Source of the DNA: Bdellovibrionales bacterium
GTDB lineage: Bacteria > Bdellovibrionota > Bdellovibrionia > Bdellovibrionales > Bdellovibrionaceae
Direction of reading: 5' to 3'
Length of the DNA: 57,280 nucleotides
Assembly: GCA_005793345.1 (NCBI GenBank)
Contig: SXSU01000073.1
Span: forward strand, 1 to 57,280
Position numbers and translations under genes: made by a program
Notes under the pieces: generated by a model
Told to the model about the DNA's origin: nothing
Seen by the model: only the letters and a program-made list of their open reading frames with translations
Databases searched by the model: none
Shown: one piece after another, positions 35,401-42,706 of the stretch
How positions within the stretch are numbered: the first letter of the stretch is position 1
Layout of the letters: every line of letters starts with the position of its first letter

Positions 35401-37618
35401 AGTAACAATTGGTGTCTCGGCAGTAACAGCAACTACGTCTGCTCTGTATTCAGATTCAGGGTGTTCTTCTTCATTGACCGGTAGTAATTTAGTAGTGCCA
35501 ATTAATAAAAGTGATGCGGAATTTTATGTGAAAATAACAGCAGGAACAGGTCCATTAAATATTACGGCGGCCAACGCTAGCCCTTTGATTACTTCAATGG
35601 GAACTTTGAATTTAAAAATTTCAACATCAGTTGCTGCATTTAATAAATATGGAGTAAGATCACCCGCATATAATATTTTAACAGATTGTTCACGTGTTTT
35701 TATTCAACAACAAGATTCTGCCAACCTTCAAATAGTTCCTTCAGCCTCTACGACAATTAGAGTGTCAAGTTTGGGTGGTGGAACTTTTTATAGTGATAGT
35801 AATTGTTCCACAAAAATTAATACTGTTACACTTACAAATAATGCATCTAATATGACTGATGGATATATTTATTTTAAGAAAAATTACCAAATAAAACCTA
35901 ACGAAGTGGGTACTTTATTATATACCTATAATAGTCCAAATATTACACCCACTAGTAATTGGTATGCAGGAGCTGCGACGATACATAGCCCAAGTGGCTT
36001 TGAAATATTAACGGATGTCAGTGGAAATCCTTTAGGAACTTTTATTGGCTTGAATGGTAATAATGCTATATCGCAATCTATCGCTTACTTTCTAAATTTT
36101 GATACCACAACAAGAGTGTATGGAGGAATCTCAACAGGAAATAGTGTGGGTGATGGATTAAATTATAAAGCAATGAATATTGCAGGGATTTATAATTCAG
36201 CTCAAGGTTTTAATGGAGATGGAAGGCTTGGCCCCGCAGCAAGATTTTCTGTTATAAATGGTATTACTTTGAATCAAGATAAGAGCCAACTTTTAATGGC
36301 TGATTATTCAAATTCACGAATTAGAGCTTTTGATTTGAGTATTGCAAACGGCGTCGTTGAAACTATTTTGGGAGCAGGTAAAACCAGATCTGGTTGGAAT
36401 GGCGATGCTTTAATAGCTGCTTCAGATGCATTTTTATCAAATCCAAATTATCTTCTTTATGATAATTTAAATAACTTATTATTAATTAGCGATTATAGTA
36501 ATCAAAGAATACGTTCAGTAGATTTAGCTAAAGGTACATTGCAAACTTTGATTGGACGAGGCAATGGAGATACAATTTATCCAAATGAAGATCCTTATGC
36601 TCTATATATGCGGGGGCCTACTCAGATTTCCTTGTATCGTAAAAACTCAAAAGATGTTGTAGTTTTTGGAGATCGTTTACCAAATGGAACAACAAGTAAT
36701 CAATCTTGTATGGTTAAAGGTTTTAATCAGTCTGTTAATCCAATTACTTTTTTTGGAGAAAGTATCTTGGGTTTAAAAGTTTCGAATATTGCTGGAGATT
36801 ACCCAATGGGTTGTGGAACTAATTATCTTTATGCAGATGGAATTGCTGGTACTAATATTCCACTTAGATTACCTGAAGGTATGATTATAACTGATGATGG
36901 AAATATGTTTATTTCATCATACGATGATAGTTGTATTATAAAAATTGATTCATCAGGTGTATATTCTAAATATATAGGTAATTGTAATAGTGGAGCGATT
37001 GGTGCAATTGTAAATGGTTATAACTCAGGAACCGTTCCAGCCTATACTAGATATCCTAGAGGGATGTTTGTAGATCCTCTTTATCCAAATAATTTTTTTG
37101 TTGTTGATAGTTATGATCAAAATCCAGGACGTATCAGATATGTTAATAGGGGAACCACAGCAGTAAAATTTTATTGGGATAATGCAAATGCTGGTGGCGT
37201 TAATGGTATTTCAGCACCTGGAAAAGATACTGCAATTGAGCCTACAGCTGATTCTTATGTAAGTACCATTATGGATTATAGCTTATCAGGTCTTAATTCG
37301 AGGTATCATTCAGTTGCGGCTTTTGATAATTGGATTTGTTGGAGTGGTGGGGCTTTGAATTCTCCAACTGATGGGCCACACAATGTTCAATGCATTGATA
37401 GAACTGATATCACTAAACAAGTAGTAAGGGTTGCGGGCTCAGCTGATAATACAACTTATAAATCTGCTGGTGCAACATTAGGATTAGAACAAGAAGGAAT
37501 TCTTGGCCCATCTTCACGATTATATGCACCTTATGGTTTAGCATTTGATGGTGAAGGTAATTTATATATTTCCGAGTATAGTTCTCATGAAATACGGATG
37601 GTTCGTCGTTGGTGGTAA
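29438..37618 (+). CDS. Giant lipoprotein: seven to eight Ig-like double-domain repeats followed by an NHL-type propeller region
   Basis: About 2726 aa from the ATG at 29438 (GGGAG 8 nt upstream); a GTG at 29423 is in frame but overlaps the ribosome site. Signal sequence ends LIQVSC. From about 29588 to 34240 the coding sequence repeats every 560 bp or so (187 aa). Each unit starts C(S/T)IxSxxP and contains GCxxxWxxNG, W(T)VxKNxxPTC, an acidic DxDxDxxxxxW stretch and CxWxVxV; four Cys per unit suggest two disulfide-linked beta domains. The C-terminal third has NHL-like phrases: LFVADYSNHRVVRVD, LLMADYSNSRIRAFD, LLISDYSNQRIRSVD, LYISEYSSHEIRMV. Probably an adhesive or sensory surface protein. 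No catalytic motif seen. Confidence 0.88.
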   Translation: MDYNMFKIILRIKKSIKFIFFYIMLIQVSCNQNSSSGDFSNLNVSSGDSVDCTFSSVVPDKKTVKIASSSTTQTTFTSITSTDGCTIKYYINGSTTEIQSADGIAQISSDLFQEGLNKLVVKASSSKGISTHEWVVQKNKIPTCASTIPANSSQISAPVGISTAFLASATDGDGDDVIFEWKIDNQASDKITTSINANTASQIQFTPDGNFVGIRKLTAEISDGLDKSNCEWNVNISGDCSIVSTLPVADNAKVAKADSIINVFQVNTASNGCVVDWKLNNIPLAGTDSLRSMASVDFLNGANILSAQTHSGGGSLLKTWTVFKNTPPTCVQTPVNTSLITTSVGASIPFSVVGSDYDQDSISYSWNINNTSVSPTILNSSSNAVGSAALLTPSDAQVGLGTLNTVLNDGLDEVICGWPIKVISACTIVSHTPLNNSLKISRTASVNSSFAVTPNDSSCTTTWTLNGSQISTSSFLTLNSLDVLLNQETNTLVATVSSGYGTPATQSWTLTKNRVPTCPSQTPSNPTVSVNFPNDVTFTANANDIDADTLTFNWKLNGAIDITHLFSYNNLATSSQAQFDTAISHVGNNSVIAEINDGYDSSSCSWNVSVAGDCSISSSSPISAMPRALSSDAYQNIFQINTSTPGCSVLWTLNGIALSGLESTKLIPSSYLLTGANSLIGTVSSGTGSTSANWTVIKNSLPTCSVQAPLVGAPIQVGVGASQNFTSTGTDQDTDSISTSWKYNGVVQLGSIISAVPSGNNSTATFTPDSSFVGLGSIQAILNDTYETNTCSWPVRVIPSCSVASYSPLSGTVRLPSVDVNSTNFSVIANDSACSVEWFLNGVSVGTSPGYILSSNNSNLTSGTGLIKVVLSNGYGQSVEQQWGLTRNVPAVCSSQNPANPSQSLSYPSNITLTTNATDAENDSLTFSWKINGSTHASLVPFGATASSSSAQFTPEISQTGNNNIVGDIYDGYDHSGCSWNVAVSGDCSIATVLPASSSFKVAALGTTQTTFTVNTTTPGCAVNWKIGTTNITGTESIKIISSSSLSAGNNLITATVTNGTGLTSATWTVAKNSAPICSQNPLNSSTVNVSLGQTKNLQVTSVDPDVGDTTSVAWKDNGLTIGTGILFPIATSGTFTGAFTPTSAQLGVNVISADLSDGYDSTQCSWNTQVYNSCTIVSAFPTSGTLFPSTGTIRFPTLSTKTTGFGLIPNDVSCGVLWKLNGVTIGVTNLLDLDSDNVLINPATSNTLEATISNGIGSPVTQTWIINKNHAPTCFAKNPTSSSLNMWYNDTQNFNVKTYDSDNDTLTYSWTMNSAHSDLFSAIVSSGTTSQSEFAPTYTYLGNGQSVVVGFTDGYDAGNCAWSVNVLDPVQVNIASYSPLNTNLILKTQNLDNSSVADSQIFSVSIGAGLNVTYQWFKNNIAVSGATLTSYTVTGGTAGNWLGINPSTGTLKLVATDTYGNTDEQSWIVKANTPPVMGFKKPIPIGNIRLNYGETLTLEAGATDIDIDDSTSLSFQWYLDDSALPYNSTLLPWSSSSNWDDVSTGTVESYYHSQATLTPNFNNNLLGTHIIKAVVSDNNSVGSENREYASYSWTVEINQFSTQCNTLLNSPVFVSGTSGPLDAGKKICTIIGDAGIGGGRNPTEDQTKMKHRIHQLAMDGDNIIYTDEDSHSVFYYNRGASSVDRLGKTIEAGKVEAVLGTGVAGNSVSTVTDSLLSKDYRLNTPRGVEFDIIDATHHNLFVADYSNHRVVRVDETGTVTILLGFNSSSPLNDLAGNTDGSNNLTAPQYCQNPVGLKKVTISGVKWLFVSCNNGSAGAIKKVNIDSTTGSNYKKIYMGVGYTTAGYSYGVEDGTASLTGTARTYGPTYVKGDGLGNIYWTEYFTLLGVNHTRMRILNNTSGTLNFFSNGTVANQTQIVLTPLTNGATLWPSAASLSLGTKAASTTISYTSVYGPQSTRQSICTPIRAQLYQDNLLTLPAASAVTSSTVTIGVSAVTATTSALYSDSGCSSSLTGSNLVVPINKSDAEFYVKITAGTGPLNITAANASPLITSMGTLNLKISTSVAAFNKYGVRSPAYNILTDCSRVFIQQQDSANLQIVPSASTTIRVSSLGGGTFYSDSNCSTKINTVTLTNNASNMTDGYIYFKKNYQIKPNEVGTLLYTYNSPNITPTSNWYAGAATIHSPSGFEILTDVSGNPLGTFIGLNGNNAISQSIAYFLNFDTTTRVYGGISTGNSVGDGLNYKAMNIAGIYNSAQGFNGDGRLGPAARFSVINGITLNQDKSQLLMADYSNSRIRAFDLSIANGVVETILGAGKTRSGWNGDALIAASDAFLSNPNYLLYDNLNNLLLISDYSNQRIRSVDLAKGTLQTLIGRGNGDTIYPNEDPYALYMRGPTQISLYRKNSKDVVVFGDRLPNGTTSNQSCMVKGFNQSVNPITFFGESILGLKVSNIAGDYPMGCGTNYLYADGIAGTNIPLRLPEGMIITDDGNMFISSYDDSCIIKIDSSGVYSKYIGNCNSGAIGAIVNGYNSGTVPAYTRYPRGMFVDPLYPNNFFVVDSYDQNPGRIRYVNRGTTAVKFYWDNANAGGVNGISAPGKDTAIEPTADSYVSTIMDYSLSGLNSRYHSVAAFDNWICWSGGALNSPTDGPHNVQCIDRTDITKQVVRVAGSADNTTYKSAGATLGLEQEGILGPSSRLYAPYGLAFDGEGNLYISEYSSHEIRMVRRWW

Positions 37619-37621
37619 TAT

Positions 37622-37805
37622 AAACGCGAGTTCGATACTAAATATTTGTTTTAGCTTGTTAATTTTTATAATTCCATCGTCATAACTCAAAAAATTATCT
37701 GCGGCTTATCGCAGAGGATAAGCCGCAATAATTTTATTGAGATATTCCTTGTACTTAAAAAAATTCCCTGTGCTAAAAACAAAATTTATTATCGAACTCG
37801 CGTTT
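37622..37805. repeat. 16-bp perfect inverted repeat bounding the gap between convergent genes
   Basis: AAACGCGAGTTCGATA at 37622-37637 is exactly complementary to TATCGAACTCGCGTTT at 37790-37805. The arms are much richer in G+C than their surroundings and enclose about 150 bp, which include a terminator hairpin. Left arm starts 4 bp after the giant lipoprotein stop; right arm ends 17 bp before the methyltransferase stop. Confidence 0.85.
37700..37736. terminator. Intrinsic terminator between convergent genes
   Basis: Stem TGCGGCTTATC with GATAAGCCGCA (37700-37727), loop GCAGAG, then ATAATTTTATT on the plus side. It would end transcription of the giant lipoprotein gene, and possibly of the convergent methyltransferase gene. 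Confidence 0.82.
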
Positions 37806-37821
37806 TAATTAATTGGAAGTT

Positions 37822-38865
37822 TTATTTTTTGCGCGCAAAAACAAAAAACTCTTTACCCCAACGTGATTTATCAGAGTTGTGACTTCTAATCCATTTTATA
37901 GCTTGCCAGTTTTTTTGCAGACGTTGACGAAGTTCCCACTCACTTCCACCAAACGGAGGTCCGCTTCTTTTTTCCATTGCAAAGAATATTCCCATGAGTT
38001 GACCTGTTTCGTGGGTTAGTGTTTTCCAGAGATGTGTGACATCATTTCTTTTTGTTGGATTAATTGCGCAGTAAAAAGTATGTTCAAAAGCAATATCAAA
38101 ATTACGATGATATTCAGCTCCCAATTTAAAAGCATCTGCCAATACAAAATTTAAATTTGCGATGTGAGAATATTTATTTTTTGCTAATTCAATAGCAGAA
38201 GGACTAAAGTCAAATAATGTTACATGATGACCTTGCTCAGCTAAAAAAGCCGCATCATGACCAGAACCTCCACCCAGGACCGCAATTCGAGAAATTGGCA
38301 ATTTTAAGGAAGGATAATTATCTTTTAAAACTGTAGAACATGCGCCAAGGTCCCATTTCGATTCATTATTTTTATATTTTTCAGTCCAAAAACTTTCATT
38401 ATCAGGTTGAGTATCTGAAGTCCAATAATTTGGAACTTCAATTGTTTTGTTGTCAAAAGTAATTGTCTCATCGGTATATTCATCTAATAAATTAAAAAAA
38501 TCATTTTGCGCATTATTTGATAATACAAAAGGAATTTTATCATCTGTATAACCATGGAACCTGTCCCATTCGTCGAGAGATAAGGTGTTTACTTGAAATT
38601 GAAAAGGAGTATTATGTGTGATTGTGAAGTAAAAATTATCTCTTGAACGAAAAATTTTTTGTGCAACTAGAGGCTCATCAAAATATTCGACATGACAGGA
38701 TTCTCCATGAAATAAAGAAACTAAAGAGTTATTTTCAAGATAACTAAAAGAAGTAAAGAATTCTTCGAGCACATCTAGATTTGAAATTTGAGCACCATTA
38801 TAAAATACATCGCCCTTTTCATTTATTTGGAGATACAACTTGGGTTGAGTTGGATTAAAGCTCAT
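37822..38865 (-). CDS. SAM-dependent methyltransferase, thiopurine-methyltransferase-like, with an extra N-terminal domain
   Basis: The C-terminal 200 residues match the TPMT-like class: SFWTEKYKNNESKWDLGA, the SAM-binding motif AVLGGGSGHDAAFLA (about 195-209), then LFDFSPSAIE and the motif EHTFYCAINP. Such enzymes methylate sulfur, selenium, tellurium or small thiols. The first 145 residues form a separate domain (YLQINEKGDVFYNGAQI and on) that looks like the DUF1285/DUF4505 type; this match is tentative. The start has AGGAG upstream. The neighbour at 38911 lies 45 bp upstream on the same strand and may share a transcript. Confidence 0.85.
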   Translation of the reverse strand: MSFNPTQPKLYLQINEKGDVFYNGAQISNLDVLEEFFTSFSYLENNSLVSLFHGESCHVEYFDEPLVAQKIFRSRDNFYFTITHNTPFQFQVNTLSLDEWDRFHGYTDDKIPFVLSNNAQNDFFNLLDEYTDETITFDNKTIEVPNYWTSDTQPDNESFWTEKYKNNESKWDLGACSTVLKDNYPSLKLPISRIAVLGGGSGHDAAFLAEQGHHVTLFDFSPSAIELAKNKYSHIANLNFVLADAFKLGAEYHRNFDIAFEHTFYCAINPTKRNDVTHLWKTLTHETGQLMGIFFAMEKRSGPPFGGSEWELRQRLQKNWQAIKWIRSHNSDKSRWGKEFFVFARKK

Positions 38866-38910
38866 TAATTTTACTCCTATTTAAATTTTTAATGTGGGGT
38901 GAATCACCAA

Positions 38911-39435
38911 TTAATGTTGGTTCTCCTCTTTTGGTTTTTCATTTTCAGATTCGGTTGCAGCTTCTATTGTAGCAGGGGGAGGCGTTGTTGCTTCAACTTC
39001 AGGTTTATTAATAACAGGAGTTTCTTTTGCAAAAGGATTTATAACAATTCCTTCTCTGAAATTTAAAGAACCCGTATTTGTTTTTACAGAGGAGATAATC
39101 CAATGTTCATTATCTGAAGCAATTGATTCTTCTTTAGAAATGAGAGCGGAACCATCAATAATAGTTTCAACAAGTTCTCCAGTAGAATCAACCTCATCAA
39201 AGCGATAGGTAAAATGAGCTTTGATTTGTGAAGGAGATACATTTTCAGTCCAAATATTTAGTATTTTAAAATTGTCAGAGTCTGGTTTTAATTCAATAAT
39301 TGACTTTTCTATTATATCTGCAAGTTTTGATTGAAGAGTTGAATGAACTTGAAATGCAACTTTAGGTTCTGTGTGGATTATTTTCCATGTCCAACCTAAA
39401 CATAATGCAAATAAAACTGTGCTGATATATTTCAT
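38911..39435 (-). CDS. Membrane-anchored or exported protein of unknown function
   Basis: 174 aa. A hydrophobic N terminus (residues 4-18) looks like a signal anchor. The middle is a beta-rich region of about 100 residues (FKILNIWTENVSPSQIKAHF, TYRFDEVDSTGELVETI). The tail is rich in Pro, Glu and Thr (TTPPPATIEAATESENEKPK) and probably disordered. AGGA lies before the ATG. No family recognised. Possibly co-transcribed with the downstream methyltransferase gene. Confidence 0.65.
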   Translation of the reverse strand: MKYISTVLFALCLGWTWKIIHTEPKVAFQVHSTLQSKLADIIEKSIIELKPDSDNFKILNIWTENVSPSQIKAHFTYRFDEVDSTGELVETIIDGSALISKEESIASDNEHWIISSVKTNTGSLNFREGIVINPFAKETPVINKPEVEATTPPPATIEAATESENEKPKEENQH

Positions 39436-39505
39436 GTTGTATCCTTGTGGTAATTTGTAAAGATGTTAACTGAGGGTTTTTTGTCGGTCAACGAAAGAAA
39501 ATATT

Positions 39506-40129
39506 ATGAATACATATTTGAAACATTTTAAATCTCAAATTAAATTTATTTGGCATGAAAAATTTAAAAATAAAATTAATGAAGTGGCTGCAGAAAATGG
39601 GGTCCCTATTCGGTGGCCTGTATTTTTAACTTTAATTGAAGAATCTTTACCTCCCACAGCAAAACCTTTAATGAAACCTTTGGTTAATTTTTTAGCTAAG
39701 TCCAATGAACCAATTTTAAATTGGATACCTTTTGAAATTACACATTTTGAAGGACATGAAATTGAATTAAAGTTGAAACCCAAACCCCATCTTCTTGATC
39801 TTGAGGGTAATTGGGATGTGGCAGTAATTACTGCGGCCTCAGCATTACCTTTAAGGTGGGGAATTCAAAAGTTTTCGCCAGTTGGAAGCTTAAAAATTAT
39901 TTCAAAATCTATTGAATTAAATTTAGAAAATAGTCCAATTTTAGAAAAGGAAATCTATTTAAGATATGCGATTAATCAATCTGAAATTGAAAGTTTAAAT
40001 AATAATTTACTGACAAATGGGATTTCTGAATTGGAAGGTGTTGTCAATTTGTTTAGTTCTGAAAACTTGAAATTGGCACATGTATTTATTAAAGCTAAAA
40101 TTCTTTGGACCCCCACAATAACAAGTTGA
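39506..40129 (+). CDS. Conserved-looking protein of unknown function (possibly hotdog-fold DUF4442 type)
   Basis: 207 aa, soluble, without signal peptide. The arrangement of a helical N-terminal half (RWPVFLTLIEESLPPTAKPL) and a beta-rich C-terminal half (GHEIELKLKPKP, AVITAASALPLRWGIQ) recalls the DUF4442 hotdog thioesterase-like proteins. That link is weak and I would not assign activity. Ribosome site is poor. It is divergent from the gene at 39435 and separated by a terminator-like hairpin from the leucine operon. Confidence 0.55.
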   Translation: MNTYLKHFKSQIKFIWHEKFKNKINEVAAENGVPIRWPVFLTLIEESLPPTAKPLMKPLVNFLAKSNEPILNWIPFEITHFEGHEIELKLKPKPHLLDLEGNWDVAVITAASALPLRWGIQKFSPVGSLKIISKSIELNLENSPILEKEIYLRYAINQSEIESLNNNLLTNGISELEGVVNLFSSENLKLAHVFIKAKILWTPTITS

Positions 40130-40183
40130 CCTCAATATTGAATCTAGTAATCTGGCTCCCAACTATATTTTAATTATTTGACC

Positions 40184-40209
40184 AGGTGATGTTTATTCAC
40201 CTTCTTTTT
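40184..40209 (+). terminator. Terminator-like hairpin upstream of the leucine-degradation operon
   Basis: Stem AGGTGA with TCACCT, loop of 7 nt, followed by TCTTTTT. It would end the transcript of the gene at 39506. Confidence 0.65.
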
Positions 40210-40224
40210 AGTGGTCAGCCACTA
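40209..40224. promoter_or_regulatory. Palindrome TAGTGGTCAGCCACTA before the leucine operon, possible operator
   Basis: A 6-bp perfect inverted repeat with a 4-nt centre, 25 bp before the first gene of the operon. Leucine and isovalerate catabolic operons are usually regulated by a repressor such as LiuR. No regulator gene is in this window, so binding by one is a guess. Confidence 0.35.
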
Positions 40225-40249
40225 AATTAAATATCGAGGGGTTTAAAAG

Positions 40250-41860
40250 ATGGAAGTTTTAACTTCACTAATTCAGAAAAACTCAGAAGAGTTCCAACAT
40301 AATAGTTTTGCAATGAAAAAGTTTGTCGAAGATTTAAAAAATAAAATTCAAGTTACAAAATTGGGTGGCGGAGAAGAGGCAATCCAAAAGCATAAATCAC
40401 GAGGAAAACTTACTGCTCGCGAAAGAATTGATGCATTGATTGACTCCCAGTCGGCATTTCTTGAATTTTCAACATTAGCAGCATGGGAAATGTATGATCA
40501 GCAAGCGCCAGGAGCAGGGGTTATAACTGGAATTGGAATAATACAGGGACAAGAATGTGTAATTGTTTCTAATGATGCAACAGTAAAAGGTGGAACTTAT
40601 TTTCCAATGACTGTTAAAAAACATTTGCGAGCGCAAGAAATTGCCCTTGAAAATGGACTGCCATGTTTATATCTAGTTGACAGTGGGGGAGCTTTTTTAC
40701 CCTTACAGGCAGAAGTTTTTCCAGACAGAGACCACTTCGGGCGTATATTTTATAATCAAGCACGAATGTCAGCGCTTGGAATTCCGCAAATAAGTATTGT
40801 GCTAGGTAGCTGTACTGCCGGTGGAGCTTATGTTCCAGCAATGAGTGATGAAAATATAATTGTGAAAAATAATGGAACTATTTTTTTAGGAGGTCCACCC
40901 TTAGTAAAGGCAGCAACAGGTGAAGAGGTCAATGCGCAAGATCTTGGAGGAGCAAAAGTTCACTGTGAATTAAGCGGTGTTACAGATCACTTTGCAGAAG
41001 ATGATGAGCATGCCTTAGAAATTGCAAGATCGATCGTTGCTCATCTGAATAAAAAGAAAGAAGTTATTTTAAAAACTTTACCTGTGGAAAATCCTATTTA
41101 TTCCGAAGAAGAACTTTATGGAATTATTCCTGCAGACTCTCGGCATCCGTTTGATGTGAGAGAGGTGATTGCTCGAATCGTAGATGGTAGCAGACTCCAT
41201 GAATTTAAGGCTAATTATGGCAAGACTCTTGTCACTGGATTTGCGCATATTTGGGGTTATCCTGTAGGAATAATTGCAAACAATGGAGTTTTATTTAGTG
41301 AGAGCGCACAGAAAGCCGCTCACTTCATTGAATTGTGTGAGCAAAGAAATATTCCAATTGTTTTTTTACAAAATATTACAGGTTTCATGGTTGGTAAAAA
41401 GTATGAGAATGAAGGAATTGCTAAACATGGTGCAAAGATGGTGATGGCAGTTTCAAATGCTCATGTCCCTAAATTTACTGTTGTCATTGGTGGAAGTTAT
41501 GGTGCTGGAAATTATGGGATGTGTGGACGTGCTTTTCAACCGCGGCAATTATGGATGTGGCCAAATGCACGTATATCCGTAATGGGTGGAGAGCAAGCGG
41601 CCAATGTTTTACTTACTGTTAAAAAAGATCAAATGGCCTTAAAGGGCGAACCAGAAATGACTCCAGATCAACAACAAAAATTTAAAGCACCTACCCTAGA
41701 TAAATATGAAAAAGAAAGCTCAGCATATTATTCAACCGCTCGTATTTGGGATGATGGAGTAATAGATCCTGTTGATACAAGACGGGTTTTGGCATTGGGA
41801 ATCTCAGCAAGTTTAAATCGAAATTGGGGATCGAAATCACAAGGCGTATTTAGAATGTAA
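40250..41860 (+). CDS. mccB: Methylcrotonyl-CoA carboxylase, carboxyltransferase (beta) subunit
   Basis: Transfers CO2 from carboxybiotin to 3-methylcrotonyl-CoA in leucine breakdown. 536 aa, the usual length. Blocks include [50 protein letters not shown], the CoA-binding [34 protein letters not shown] and [20 protein letters not shown]. The Gly-rich acyl-CoA motifs and the [16 protein letters not shown] stretch distinguish MCC from propionyl-CoA carboxylase beta subunits. First gene of a five-gene run ending with HMG-CoA lyase and an unknown gene; a 12-bp gap to the next gene. Confidence 0.94.
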   Translation: MEVLTSLIQKNSEEFQHNSFAMKKFVEDLKNKIQVTKLGGGEEAIQKHKSRGKLTARERIDALIDSQSAFLEFSTLAAWEMYDQQAPGAGVITGIGIIQGQECVIVSNDATVKGGTYFPMTVKKHLRAQEIALENGLPCLYLVDSGGAFLPLQAEVFPDRDHFGRIFYNQARMSALGIPQISIVLGSCTAGGAYVPAMSDENIIVKNNGTIFLGGPPLVKAATGEEVNAQDLGGAKVHCELSGVTDHFAEDDEHALEIARSIVAHLNKKKEVILKTLPVENPIYSEEELYGIIPADSRHPFDVREVIARIVDGSRLHEFKANYGKTLVTGFAHIWGYPVGIIANNGVLFSESAQKAAHFIELCEQRNIPIVFLQNITGFMVGKKYENEGIAKHGAKMVMAVSNAHVPKFTVVIGGSYGAGNYGMCGRAFQPRQLWMWPNARISVMGGEQAANVLLTVKKDQMALKGEPEMTPDQQQKFKAPTLDKYEKESSAYYSTARIWDDGVIDPVDTRRVLALGISASLNRNWGSKSQGVFRM

Positions 41861-41872
41861 GGAACTTAAAAT

Positions 41873-42703
41873 ATGAAGACTATTTTGGTAAAAGAATTTG
41901 AGTTTATGGGAAAATTTTTTTTAGAAATTATTCTCAATAGACCTCAATTACGAAATGCATTTGACCCTTTAATGATAAAAGAACTCACACAAACTTTCAA
42001 AGAATTAAATAATGATTTTAATTTTAATAATAATAAAACAAAAAAAAAATATCGCGCAGTTATTTTAAGAGGAGCAGGAAAAGTATTTTGTGCAGGTGCT
42101 GACCTTCAGTGGATGGAATCAATGGTGAAGTACTCTTACGACGAAAATGAAAAAGATGCCTTAGTTTTATTTGAAATGTTTGAATCATTATTAAATTGTT
42201 CAATACCTCTAATAGGTATTGTCCATGGAGCGGCAATGGGAGGGGCTCTTGGGTTATTGGCAACTTGTGATATAGTTTTAGCCGAAGAAAAAACACAATT
42301 TTGTTTTAGTGAAGTAAAGCTTGGAATAGCTCCAGCTGTTATTAGTGCCTTTATTAAACGAAAAATAAGTGGAAGTCTTGTGGATCCTTGGATGATTTCT
42401 GGACGAGTGTTCGATTCACAATTTGCACTTAAAATGGGTCTTGCTCATGAAGTCTTTAGTGGAGATAGCTCTCAATTAAATTGTAATCAAATTACAGAAT
42501 TACAACCATGGTTAAAATCTTTTGTTGAAGCTGCACCTCAAGCTGTTATTGAAACAAAAAAAATAGTAAATTCGATTGCAGGATTTAATTGGAACTTACA
42601 AAAAAAAATTACTTCTCAATTAATTGCACAAAGGCGTGTGAGTGATGAAGGGCAAGAGGGCTTGAATTCATTTTTAAAAAAATTAAATCCTTCGTGGAGA
42701 TAG
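41873..42703 (+). CDS. liuC: Enoyl-CoA hydratase/isomerase family protein, probably methylglutaconyl-CoA hydratase
   Basis: Hydrates 3-methylglutaconyl-CoA to HMG-CoA if the operon context is taken at face value. Crotonase features: CAGADLQWM for the oxyanion hole, GIVHGAAMGGALGLLATCD and EVKLGIAPAVIS. Residues about 40-60 include a Lys/Asn-rich insertion (NDFNFNNNKTKKKYRA). 276 aa. AGGAA ribosome site. Sits between the two carboxylase subunits; 3 bp to the biotin carboxylase gene. Confidence 0.9.
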   Translation: MKTILVKEFEFMGKFFLEIILNRPQLRNAFDPLMIKELTQTFKELNNDFNFNNNKTKKKYRAVILRGAGKVFCAGADLQWMESMVKYSYDENEKDALVLFEMFESLLNCSIPLIGIVHGAAMGGALGLLATCDIVLAEEKTQFCFSEVKLGIAPAVISAFIKRKISGSLVDPWMISGRVFDSQFALKMGLAHEVFSGDSSQLNCNQITELQPWLKSFVEAAPQAVIETKKIVNSIAGFNWNLQKKITSQLIAQRRVSDEGQEGLNSFLKKLNPSWR

Positions 42704-42706
42704 TGT

